From: Setaria digitata
Taxonomy: Eukaryota > Nematoda > Chromadorea > Rhabditida > Setariidae
Direction: 5' to 3'
NCBI GenBank assembly: GCA_003640385.1
Contig: RCAB01000900.1
Location: forward strand, 1-13,565
DNA length: 13,565 bases
The notes beneath the pieces are model-generated. The model did not search any database, was not told the DNA's origin, and worked only from the letters and a program-made list of their open reading frames with translations. A program made the position numbers and the translations under genes. Each line of letters opens with the position of its first letter. The first letter of the stretch is position 1. Positions 1-8,032 of the stretch are shown piece by piece.

Positions 1-137
1 TAATGGTAATGGTAACAATAATGGCAAGAATAACGAAAATGATAACGATAATGACAATAGCAACGGCAACGGCAATAGCAATAACAACGGTAACGGCAGC
101 GGCAACGACAACGGAGACAAGGAGGCGGAGGACGAAT
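1..137 (+). repeat. Imperfect trinucleotide tract, possible Asn/Gly-rich exon end
   Basis: From base 2 the frame reads in AAY, GGY, GAY and AGC codons and gives a chain of Asn, Gly, Asp and Ser that ends in an acidic stretch DKEAEDE. A stop follows at 155-157. It is visibly richer in G+C than its surroundings, and a GTATGT at 138-143 matches the donor used by the Hox exon 1. It could therefore be the 3' end of a low-complexity coding exon of an upstream gene. Against this, similar purine-any-pyrimidine trinucleotide tracts occur elsewhere in clearly noncoding parts of the window (385-463, 9394-9540), so it may be a decayed microsatellite. Splicing from 138 to the acceptor at 1625 would hit TAG at 1657, so it is not an N-terminal extension of the Hox protein. 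Confidence 0.4.
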
Positions 138-167
138 GTATGTATTGGCAGGGCTGACTGCAATCAT

Positions 168-183
168 CCTGCCTGCAGGCAGG
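168..183. repeat. 16-bp perfect palindrome
   Basis: CCTGCCTGCAGGCAGG equals its own reverse complement. It sits in a short G+C-rich island directly before the (CA)n array. GGGCT at 151-155 and AGCCC at 186-190 could extend a hairpin across an internal loop. No function is recognised. Confidence 0.8.
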
Positions 184-189
184 CAAGCC

Positions 190-192
<3 letters not shown>

Positions 193-242
<50 letters not shown>

Positions 243-327
243 NACACACATACACATACACACATACACACACACACATGCACACACATACATACATACA
301 CATACACATACACACAGACACAGACAT
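193..327. repeat. (CA)n microsatellite, interrupted, with ambiguous base
   Basis: Pure CA dinucleotides run from 193 to the undetermined base at 243. They continue with CATA, CATG and CAGA interruptions to about 327. The N inside the array suggests a length or base-call problem there. The open frames that read through it (poly Thr-His one way, Cys-Val the other) are artefacts of the repeat. Confidence 0.97.
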
Positions 328-384
328 ACTGCATGCTGCAGTCCGTCTTGCTCTTACCAATACGACGTAGCACGCCCAGGAATA

Positions 385-463
385 TGATTATTATTATCAT
401 TATTATCACAGTCATTACCATTATTATTATTACAGTTATTATTATTATTGTTATTATTATTAG
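385..463. repeat. (ATT)n imperfect trinucleotide array
   Basis: The tract is built from ATT, ATC, ACA and GTT triplets. Seen from the other strand it has the same AAY/GAY flavour as the tract at 1-137. Confidence 0.9.
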
Positions 464-718
464 ATAACATCTTTAAATGGTAACAATTTTAATTATTCTC
501 ATTTTTCTTTATTTTATATTTATTTATCTATTTTTTCAATTTTAATAATAATTTTCTTTTTTTTTTTTTTTTTTCATTGATAAAATTAATAGTGAAATTA
601 ATGAGTGTATAAATGAATAATGATTTTTTTTTTTTTTTGATATTAATGATATGAAAATATCGTATTGATAGGGAATAAAATTTTATGAAATATTAAGCGG
701 GGAAAAAAAAAAATGTTA

Positions 719-756
719 AGGGAGAAAAAGAGGAAGGAAGAAGAGGGAGAGGGAGG

Positions 757-792
<36 letters not shown>

Positions 793-810
793 AAGAGAGG
801 AAGAGAAAAA
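719..810 (+). repeat. 92-nt uninterrupted homopurine tract with (GA)n core
   Basis: Every base from 719 to 810 is A or G, with alternating GA from about 759 to 786. Tracts like this can adopt triplex structures. The minus-strand frame translating it is not a gene. Confidence 0.95.
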
Positions 811-1040
811 TGATAATTAGATAAAAAAAATTTTTTTATTGATAATTGATAAGTATTAACGTATAACGTAAATTTATCACTTGTTTCTGAAGAATTTTTT
901 TTTTTTTTTTTTTTTTTTTCTTTCTTGCTACTCACAATAAAAATTTATTTCCCAATTAACTTCATCAATATTCGATTTATTCTTTTATACTTCTAACATC
1001 CTCTACCTCTCTTTTTCCCTTATTCTTTCCAGTTCATTTC

Positions 1041-1074
1041 TGATATGATATGATATGATATGATATGATATGAT
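1041..1074. repeat. (TGATA)6 pentanucleotide repeat
   Basis: Six perfect TGATA units are followed by a partial TGAT and then GCATCATGATAATTAA. This is probably a simple microsatellite. Each unit carries a GATA core but not the extended TGATAA form. Confidence 0.95.
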
Positions 1075-1598
1075 GCATCATGATAATTAATTTATATAAG
1101 TAAAATAATAACAATTTCTACCATTTTCTTTTTCTTTTTCTTTCTCTTTTAAAATTACAAATAATTTTTGCAAAGCAAATCTTTTTCTTTCTTTCTTTTT
1201 CATTCTTCTTTGAATCAAATATTTTTAACGAGAATTAATTAATTGATTAATGCTACAAATATTTTTGCATTTTTCTTCTCCTCATCTATATATAAATATG
1301 TTGTTTGTAATAATTAAAATTCAGTAAGTATTATTTAATAAGTAATTGAAATGAAATTTGTCTTTTCTATTTCAAATAATAATGTTAAATCTTCCTTTGT
1401 TTATTTTTTCTTTCTTCTCTTTTTTCTATTTACTGATTATAGAAAAATAAGAAATGCTATATATATATATATATATATGTGTATATATGATATTTAGCTA
1501 ATTTTGAATTAATTAATTAATCCTTTTTTTTTTTCTATATATTTTGTTTTATTTTGGTCTTGTTTGCTTATTTGATTTTTTTTTTTTTTTTACTCTTA

Positions 1599-1624
1599 TT
1601 TTTTTTTTTTTTTTTTTTTTGCAG
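1599..1624 (+). promoter_or_regulatory. 3' splice acceptor of Hox exon 1 (cis or SL trans-splice)
   Basis: A run of 22 T is followed directly by GCAG at 1621-1624. This fits a nematode acceptor, where a U-rich tract and AG lie almost together. The start codon lies 44 nt further on, and an in-frame TAG at 1657-1659 closes the frame upstream. That fits a leader junction or the end of a 5'-UTR intron, not a coding junction. Sequence alone cannot separate spliced-leader trans-splicing from an upstream noncoding exon. Confidence 0.6.
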
Positions 1625-1668
1625 GCTGGCTAAGATCAACAAAAAGTGTTATACGGTAGTTTACATCG
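1625..1668 (+). other. 5' UTR of the Hox gene
   Basis: These 44 nt lie between the acceptor and the first ATG of the exon. The reading frame of that ATG meets TAG at 1657-1659, so the ATG at 1669 is the first possible Met in this exon. The 1646 open frame starts on a non-ATG codon in another frame and is ignored. Confidence 0.55.
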
Positions 1669-1883
1669 ATGTATCCAAGTTGGCAAAGTCCCGATGATTC
1701 GCCTACCGTACAGCCTTACTGGAGTCAACATGTTAGTCAAGCGGCTAGTGCCGCAGCTACGCATCAGAAAGTTGCGGTTGCGGCAGCGGCATATGATCCG
1801 TTACTGTATCCGGCGCAAAATTATATGAATAATATGAAGAATATGCTTGGTGCAGCGGCGCAATGGGTTGAATCATCAAGCAC
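1669..1883 (+). CDS. mab-5: Hox protein exon 1, mab-5/Antp-like N-terminus (partial gene)
   Basis: This encodes the N-terminal 71 residues plus two bases of codon 72 of a homeodomain transcription factor acting in the nucleus in anterior-posterior patterning. It begins MYPSWQSPDDSP, continues with a QPYW segment, Ala-rich stretches (QAASAAATHQ, VAVAAAAYDP) and the Met/Asn segment NYMNNMKNM, and ends in VESSS. A short MYP-W start with an Ala-rich N-terminus is what I recall for C. elegans MAB-5. Codon use is clearly more G+C-rich than the flanks. The donor GTATGT at 1884-1889 leaves phase 2, which matches the exon 2 acceptor and makes ACA (Thr) across the junction. Without splicing, the frame stops at TAA 1906-1908 after 79 codons. 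GTAAAT at 1888 is an alternative donor but is in the wrong phase. Hox identity rests on exon 2; the mab-5 assignment is likely but not proven. Confidence 0.75.
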
Positions 1884-2070
1884 GTATGTAAATTTTATGG
1901 AACTTTAAAAAAAAAAAAGAAAAAAAAAATGTTACTTTTTTTTTCTTGAAGTACGAATATTAATTTAAAGTTAATTTTATTGAACTTCCTAATATGTGTG
2001 ATAATTTAAAAAGAAATGTCATTTTTTCTTCAGTTAATAATATTAATTTAAATATTTTGCTGGAATTCCA

Positions 2071-2089
2071 ATGCAAATTTAATTTGCAT
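2071..2089. promoter_or_regulatory. Inverted pair of POU octamers
   Basis: ATGCAAAT at 2071-2078 and its reverse complement ATTTGCAT at 2082-2089 are separated by TTA. ATGCAAAT is the classic octamer bound by POU-homeodomain proteins. The pair lies about 190 bp inside intron 1. Binding is inferred only. Confidence 0.35.
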
Positions 2090-2739
2090 AATTAAACATT
2101 TTCATGCTCTTTTATTATTATTAATACTTTTTTTTTTCTTCCTTCCGCCTTCTATTACTTTACATAAATAATCACTATCTCTTATAGGAATTATTTTTGT
2201 TATAAGGAATTAAACTGCGCTTAATTTTTCTTTTTTTTTTTCTTTTTACAAAATGTTAATTATTAGATGATAAATATATTCTTGATTTTGTTTAAATTCC
2301 ATAATTAATCGACAAACATTATTTATTTACTTAATTCTAAAATATCCTAGTTTCTCGCAATCTTATACGACATATTTCTAATTTATTACATTCTATTTTT
2401 CATTTTTTATTCGTATTCTTTTTTTTTTTTTTGTCCATGTTTTTTAAATTATAATCAATATATTCTACTAATAAACTAGTGTTTATTCACTGTTACATTC
2501 CTGAATAAGAAAACCAATAATAGAGTAAGTATGTTCATTAATAATTAACATTATTATAAATCATTATCACTATTATCGATGCTACCATATTATTAATTAT
2601 TAAATTTTAGGCTAATAATTCTGTTCCAGTTTATTTCGTTTATAAAATTGTGTAAATATATTTGGTGCTCATTTTCAATTTCTTCTTTCTTGGTCATTCC
2701 CCGCATGTTCATTTATTAAAAATGGGTCATTTCAGGAGG

Positions 2740-2795
2740 TTTTTCTTCCTTCTTTCTTTCCTTCTTTTCCTTTTTCTCTCTTTCTTTTTCTTTTC
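2740..2795 (+). repeat. 56-nt homopyrimidine tract followed by A-rich tract
   Basis: Only C and T occur from 2740 to 2795. After a 20-nt gap an A/G-rich stretch follows (about 2816-2890), so the transcript could fold back on itself through imperfect U/C to A/G pairing. Confidence 0.85.
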
Positions 2796-3556
2796 AAAAA
2801 TTACTTGTTGTTGACAAAAAAAAGAAAAACAAAAAAAAAAAAAAAAATTAAAAATAAAAAAGAAATATAAAAAAGAGACGAGAGAAAAGAAACATTTACC
2901 TTTTTGCTGTGATTAATTTATAATATATATTGCAAAAAAAAAAAATTTACAAAAAATTCAAAAGAAATAAAAAATTATTACAGAAAATTTACAAGCAATA
3001 ATAATATTTTTGTCTTTTCTTTTATTCATAATTAAATTCATATAAAATTTCTGCCAGTTTTTTTTTTTTTTTATCTTTTTAAATGCATTTGGTTTTAATT
3101 TGCGTAGTATATATATATATATTTATATTTATATTTATAGAAAACAAATACAAAATTTTCATTTTGTAATTTATGTTTTAATTTGTCCATGCGTTAAAAA
3201 CCAGTAAAAAGTTTTTAAAAATTTCTTTACTTTCAGTCTTTTTTCCAATAAATTGCTTGTAAATTTCTTGTTTTATATAAAAATTCAATCATAGTAAAAG
3301 TGCTGTATGAAATCACAAAAAAAAAAAAAACGAAAGGTTTAAAAATTAATTTGAAATTTTATTTTCCCTTTTTTTTTTTCGAATTTTTCCTACTTTTCAC
3401 ATTATAAAATGGGGAAAAAAAAAAAGGTAGGACGAGAAAAATTAAAAGCAAATCATGAAACATATTTCGATAAACGTTTTGCTGTACTGTCATGAACTGG
3501 TTTTTTCCTTTTCTCCTTTTTTTTTTTTTTAATTTTCTTTTTTTTTTTTTTTTTTT

Positions 3557-3660
3557 GTAACCCTAAAAATGAAGCACTGAAGAATGATTGGTTTCCCAGC
3601 TGTCACCCATCTTTTCCTGATTGCTTCAACCCGAAATTAAATCATTATCAGTGAGCATTT
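3557..3660. other. Higher-complexity island within intron 1
   Basis: Unlike the surrounding T and A runs, this stretch is mixed sequence. It contains a TGATTGGT (inverted CCAAT), the E-box CAGCTG and CACCCATC. No splice signals or open frame make it an exon. It is a candidate conserved noncoding element. Confidence 0.25.
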
Positions 3661-4064
3661 TTTACAAAATTATCAGTAATAGAAATTATTACATGTTTTG
3701 TTTATAAATTTTCAGAAAAAAAAAAAAAAAAAAAAAGGGAGAAAGAAAATGACTATTTGTTTTCAGTTCTCTTAGACTGTATGATATCAGAAAATAGTTT
3801 TGCCAGCTAATTTAATAAGTTGGCTCGTATTACGATCACTTTTGTGAATTAAATAATTAAAAGAATTTGAACAAAAGAAAGTAATTAATTTATTAGATTA
3901 ATAAAATGTTGCTAATTTATGATGAATGCAGTGAAAATCATACAGTATACGTATGATAATTTATATATTCATCATTCATTTACAGTAATGTTTACCTGTA
4001 AATCAGTGGTTTTAATTAATTAGACAATTTGTTATTGGATTAGTAATTATAGAGCAATTTAGTA

Positions 4065-4076
4065 TGATTGATGACA
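4065..4076 (+). promoter_or_regulatory. Hox/Exd-type site with adjoining TGACA
   Basis: TGATTGAT (4065-4072) fits the TGATNNAT consensus for Hox with PBC partners. It shares its last T with TGACA (4072-4076), close to a Meis-type half-site. Many TGATNNAT matches are expected by chance in this composition, so the call depends on the composite arrangement. Confidence 0.2.
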
Positions 4077-4577
4077 TGGAATTCTATTGCGTTTTTATCT
4101 TAAAATTAAATTTAAAAATTCAATCGATAAGCTAATCGATTTTATGCATGCATGAAATTAATACGTCTGTGATGAATGAAATTTCAATTTTTTGAGCATA
4201 TTAAATCAGAATTTAACGAAAAAAGAAATGAAAAAATTAAACCAATCGTTAATTAACACAATTATATTAATTGTTAGTTATTATAAAAAGTATATAAAAT
4301 ACAAAGGTCACATTGGGAAAATTCGATATCATACTAATTCTGTTAATTATTTAATTATCGTTAATTACCATCCTAGTTTATGGTATTATTATTATTATTA
4401 TATATTCGAATTTATAAAATAGCATTGAAAGAAGTATTTACGATAATTTTGCCAATTTTTTTTTTTTTTTTTGTGATTTATAAACTTATAAGATGAATGA
4501 GAGAGATATGGCTGGAAATTGTCAATGCATGATGAGCAATCATTGTGTTTTTTCTGAAATGTTTCTGAGATGAATAC

Positions 4578-4623
4578 AATCAGAATCAGAAGCAGAATCG
4601 GAATCGGAATCAGAATCAGAATC
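4578..4623. repeat. Hexanucleotide repeat AATCRG x7
   Basis: Seven units of AATCAG or AATCGG (one AAGCAG) are followed by a partial AATC. The frame from an ATG at 4571 gives only a short Ile-Arg string before a stop, so it is not coding. Confidence 0.9.
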
Positions 4624-4674
4624 TAAAATGTGCATCTGATGCTGAACTACCTCTTCTACTAACGTAGATAATTT

Positions 4675-4696
4675 ATTTTATTGCTCATTTACGACT
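4675..4696 (+). repeat. Dispersed repeat, copy A (carries TTTACGAC)
   Basis: These 22 nt match positions 6009-6031 except for one inserted G in the second copy. Weak similarity continues downstream (GAACAGTTCAT here, GAATGTTCAT there). TTTACGAC at 4688-4695 resembles the site preferred by posterior (AbdB-class) Hox proteins. Confidence 0.7.
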
Positions 4697-5647
4697 TGCC
4701 GAACAGTTCATTCATTTCCGCCTTCAAAATTCTCTCTCTCTTTTTCTTTTTTTTTTCCTTTTTTCATAAATTTCATTTTTTTTTTTTTTTTTAAGAACTG
4801 TTTTATATTAATGTAAGAGTTACAAATGTATATATAATATTTCTTTCAGTAAAATTTCAAATTTATTAATTTTTAATTTATTAATAATAGATAAAAATTA
4901 GTGAAAATAAGTGAAATTTTTAATAAATTTTCCACTTTTAATTAACAACAAAATAAATTATTTTATTTCACTTAATTAGAAAACTTATTTCGTTATTTAG
5001 TTTTTTTTTTCCTCCTTTTCCCCAAGTTATAACGACGAAAATTATTTTAATTTTAATTAATTGATTAATTATTTTGCCATTTCTTTTCTTTTCCTTTTTT
5101 TTTTTTTTTTAAAGTAATAGCAAAAGAAATTATTTCATTTTAATTAATCATTTCTTTCTCTTATTTTTTCTTTCATTTGCTTTTTGCTATTATTTGATCA
5201 TTAATTGCATTGTTATTTTAAAAATTAAAAAAAAAAAAAAACTATCAAAACAGTTTAATTAAATAATTAAAATGGTATAATTTTATATACACTTTTCATT
5301 ATCGTATAACACCAATCATTTTCATTTTTTTTTTCTGCCCCTTTTACAGTATACATTAATGCCTTACTAATTATTTTCCTACTAATTAATCTCTTTTTTA
5401 TATGAATTAATTTTGTACTTTCTTTTTTTTTTTTTCAAATATTTATTACTTTATGTCATCATCACATATTGCAATAAATAGTCATACATTTTTCAGTAAT
5501 ATTGTTTTCAATAATAATAATTATCATCATTATTAATTATGAATTAATGAAAAATTTGAAAATTTCTGAATTATACAGATTTATTAAATCTAATATCAAC
5601 ATCAAAAACTGGTAGATTTTTTTTTTTTTTTGATATTAGTTCTATTA

Positions 5648-5662
5648 ACAGTACTATACTGT
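5648..5662. repeat. Inverted repeat ACAGTA-CTA-TACTGT
   Basis: Two perfect 6-nt arms are separated by 3 nt, just upstream of the paired GATA element. Confidence 0.75.
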
Positions 5663-5671
5663 CATTAATTG

Positions 5672-5713
5672 ACTGATAAGATATCATCAGTTGATGTAAA
5701 ATAGCTTATCAGT
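5672..5713. promoter_or_regulatory. Inverted pair of extended GATA sites (ELT-2 type)
   Basis: ACTGATAAG (5672-5680, followed by A) and CTTATCAGT (5705-5713) are perfect inverted copies around a 24-nt centre that itself contains CATCA-GT-TGATG. ACTGATAAGA is the extended site known for C. elegans intestinal GATA factors such as ELT-2. A partial direct copy of the centre (ATATCATCATCAGTTGA) follows near 5731-5747. Binding is inferred. Confidence 0.35.
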
Positions 5714-6008
5714 TTTACTAAATAATGATAATATCATCATCAGTTGAGAGATGATAAAATCCCTTTGGTTTAATTGTTAAAAAAATAATAATAATAATAA
5801 TTACTTATTCTATCTCCTTATTCATATATAGAAGTTATCATGAGGTCATCAATGTTTTATTGATCAAAAAGTACTATCATTATCCTATCATTTATATCAC
5901 CATCAATCATCATTAATTAACTGCACCTTTACAATATTTATCTGTGTGTGTGTGTGTTTTCAGTATCTTCCCAGTCTTATATATTTGAATATTGCATATA
6001 TAATTCAC

Positions 6009-6031
6009 ATTTTATTGCTCGATTTACGACT
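6009..6031 (+). repeat. Dispersed repeat, copy B (carries TTTACGAC)
   Basis: This is the partner of 4675-4696, with TTTACGAC at 6023-6030 and a second TTTACGA directly after it at 6034-6040 (ATTTACGATAAT, also found at 4436-4447). It lies in the most mixed-composition part of intron 1. Confidence 0.7.
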
Positions 6032-6124
6032 CATTTACGATAATGGGTCGAATGTTCATCTCTTTTCTCACTGTTCACCCACCATTATTTTCCCGTATTT
6101 TTTCCTATTTACCCTCCTTCCTCT

Positions 6125-6134
6125 ACCCGCGGGT
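6125..6134. repeat. G+C-rich palindrome ACCCGCGGGT
   Basis: A 10-bp perfect palindrome of almost pure G+C sits inside an A+T-rich, pyrimidine-biased stretch. It holds two CpG dinucleotides, which are rare in this window. Confidence 0.7.
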
Positions 6135-6412
6135 TTTTTTTCTTTTTTTTTTTTTCGCATTTTTACCCGTACATACCTCATTTTCTTCCATATCATTTCA
6201 TTCTTCTTTCAGTTCATTCCTAACTCTCATTTATCTCTATTTTATCAGTTCGTATTGATCACTGTAGGTGAGAAAGAACGATGATAGTTGTAGAAAAAGA
6301 AAAGAGAAAAGAAAAAAAAAAAAAAAAAAAAAAAAACAGTAGCACAGAAAATAAGTAATGAAAATGTTAGAAAGAGTGGTTTGTGTAGGATAGAGTGCTG
6401 AATGATAAAGGA

Positions 6413-6424
6413 ACTGATATCAGT
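6413..6424. repeat. 12-bp palindrome ACTGATATCAGT with adjacent TGATAAGC
   Basis: The perfect palindrome is followed at once by GCTTATCA (6424-6431), whose reverse complement TGATAAGC is a GATA-type site. It echoes the elements at 5672-5713. Confidence 0.6.
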
Positions 6425-7727
6425 GCTTATCATCTGTTACTTAAAAGTATTACTATCATTTATTTTATTAGCATATCATTTAATCGCTGTTCTATCTATA
6501 TGTTTTTTTTTTTCTTTTATTATTTCTGTTGTTTATATTGTTTGCTGAAAAATTATTGCTACAACTGTTAATGTTTTATTGTTTCAGTGTAGTTTACGAT
6601 TTGAAAAATATTACTGTCATTTATTTGCTATTAATTAATTTATTACCATCGTTTCATTTTTATTCTTATTTTTTATTGCTGTTAAAAAATTATTATTATC
6701 ACTTAGTAATATTTTTTTTTTTTATATCATTTCCTTTTATCATTATTACTGTTAATTACTATTATTATCATTGATACTAACAATTATTGTTATCATTTTG
6801 TTACTGCTCATTTTCGTATCACAGTACCCACTCGTACTTGGCATCATCATATTTTCCATCATTCAAATAGGCTTCAATAATTAATAAGTTTTTTTTTTCT
6901 CTTGCACTAATTAATTAACCCAACAATCAACCATACCCATTTTTTTTTTTTTTAAATCTCTTTCCCATCTTTTTTATCATTTCTTATTGCCATTCTCAGT
7001 TACTGCTAATGTATCACTATTTCGTTACTTTTATCATCATCATTAATATTATTATTGTTATTAACATTATTCACTAATTATTCTCAATTAACATTTATCA
7101 TTTTCTTTTATTCTTTTTTTTTTTTCCTCAACAGTAAAGATAATTTCCATGATACGATTACTTTATTATCATTTTCATTTTCTTCTTTTCTTTTTCCACT
7201 TTTTGAGAAAAATACATATTATTTTTATTCATCAATTATTGAATGCTAATTTTTATGATTTTGCTTTTTTTTTTTTTCTCTCTTTTTTCCTCTTTTTTTC
7301 TTTTTTTTTTTAAACTAATGCCAAAAAAAAAAAGGACAAGCTAGAATTTTATTTTATTTTTGACAATAAAATTTCATTTTTGATGAAAAAAAAAAAAAAA
7401 TTCACATTCACTAAAGTTCAGAAAATTTTTTTCCTTGTCATATAAAACACGAAAGAACTGCGAATATATTTGGATAAAAAAAAAAAAATATTTTTCCTAA
7501 TTTTTTTTTTTTTTTTGCTATTTCAGAAAAATTTTATTTAAAATGAAGATGAAACATTTATGTATGATTCATTAATCTTTTTTTTTTTCCCAAAGAAAAG
7601 AGAAGAAAAAGAATAAATAAATCAGTGGTTCTTTTTTCTTTTTTTTTTTTTTTTTTTTTTTCTCCAATTGATAAAATTTTTAAATGAAATTATCAAACAT
7701 AAATAGGATGAAAAAAAAAATCTATTA

Positions 7728-7985
7728 TTTTATTAATTTATCATTAATAATATATTATTAAATTGATAAAAATGGTTTCTTTGTGTTATTGCTATTTATG
7801 GAAATAATTAAAAAATTTTTATCATATTTTATTCAATGCATTTTTTTTTTTTTACATCATTTTATCAGCTTATCACACTAATATATTACTAAATTAGTGT
7901 AACATTTCTTTGTGTTATTGCTTTTTTTGGAAATAATTTGATATTTTTATCATATTGCTGAATACATTTGTTATTTTTATTATTG
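7728..7985 (+). repeat. Diverged tandem duplication, unit about 130 bp
   Basis: Copy 1 starts at about 7728 and copy 2 at about 7860. They share TTTCTTTGTGTTATTGCT exactly (7776 and 7905), GGAAATAATT (7800 and 7929) and TTTTTATCATATT (7816 and 7944), at a steady offset of 128-132. Copy 2 also contains an inverted repeat ACACTAAT/ATTAGTGT (7875-7900). The pair ends just before the exon 2 polypyrimidine tract. Confidence 0.85.
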
Positions 7986-8000
7986 TTTTAAGTTGAATAA

Positions 8001-8032
8001 TTCTTTTTTCCTTTTTTTTTTTTTTTTTACAG
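8001..8032 (+). promoter_or_regulatory. 3' splice acceptor of Hox exon 2
   Basis: A pyrimidine-only stretch (TTCTTTTTTCC, then 17 T) is followed directly by ACAG ending at 8032. The phase it needs (two bases from the previous exon) is exactly the phase left by the donor at 1884. Confidence 0.8.

Larger units (their letters stand above)
464..1598. other. A+T-rich 5' flank of the Hox exon
   Basis: No coding region is visible here. It holds T runs at 557-574, 895-919 (25 nt) and 1576-1591, a homopurine tract at 719-810, a TGATA array at 1041-1074 and an AT repeat near 1458-1478. If the acceptor at 1624 is a trans-splice site, the 3' part of this region would be outron and the promoter would lie somewhere inside it. 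No promoter can be picked by eye in such biased sequence. Confidence 0.6.
1884..8032 (+). other. Intron 1 of the Hox gene (6,149 bp)
   Basis: It runs from GTATGT to a T-rich ACAG acceptor. No open frame inside it looks coding. The frames at 4192-4422, 5946-6284, 6529-6774 and 7055-7249 translate A+T-rich or pyrimidine-rich DNA into Ile/Leu/Phe/Ser/Tyr strings. The intron is large for a nematode and contains the short symmetrical or repeated elements listed separately, plus many T runs. Confidence 0.75.

Noticed and set aside
1287..1298. TATA box TATATATAAATA upstream of exon 1
   Set aside because: TATA-like words are everywhere at this composition, and nothing else marks a start site.
1646..1828. 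60-aa frame overlapping exon 1
   Set aside because: It begins on a non-ATG codon in a different frame and is a shadow of the Hox coding frame.
1669..1908. Stand-alone 79-aa protein from unspliced exon 1
   Set aside because: The last codons lie beyond a good GTATGT donor whose phase fits exon 2. The frame stops seven codons into the intron.
2985..3266. 15-nt inverted repeat (2985-2999 and 3252-3266) as ends of a small transposon
   Set aside because: The match does not extend, there is no target duplication, and a few matches of this length are expected in such A+T-rich sequence.
3937..3957. Resemblance to the Hox-cluster microRNA iab-4 (ACGTATACTG on the minus strand)
   Set aside because: Only ten bases match, the match extends into the loop of a short 7-bp hairpin instead of lying in a stem arm, and iab-4 is known from arthropods.
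5946..6284. 112-aa Phe/Leu/Ser-rich frame, membrane-protein-like
   Set aside because: It translates pyrimidine-rich DNA containing T runs, shows no domain or start context, and lies within intron 1.
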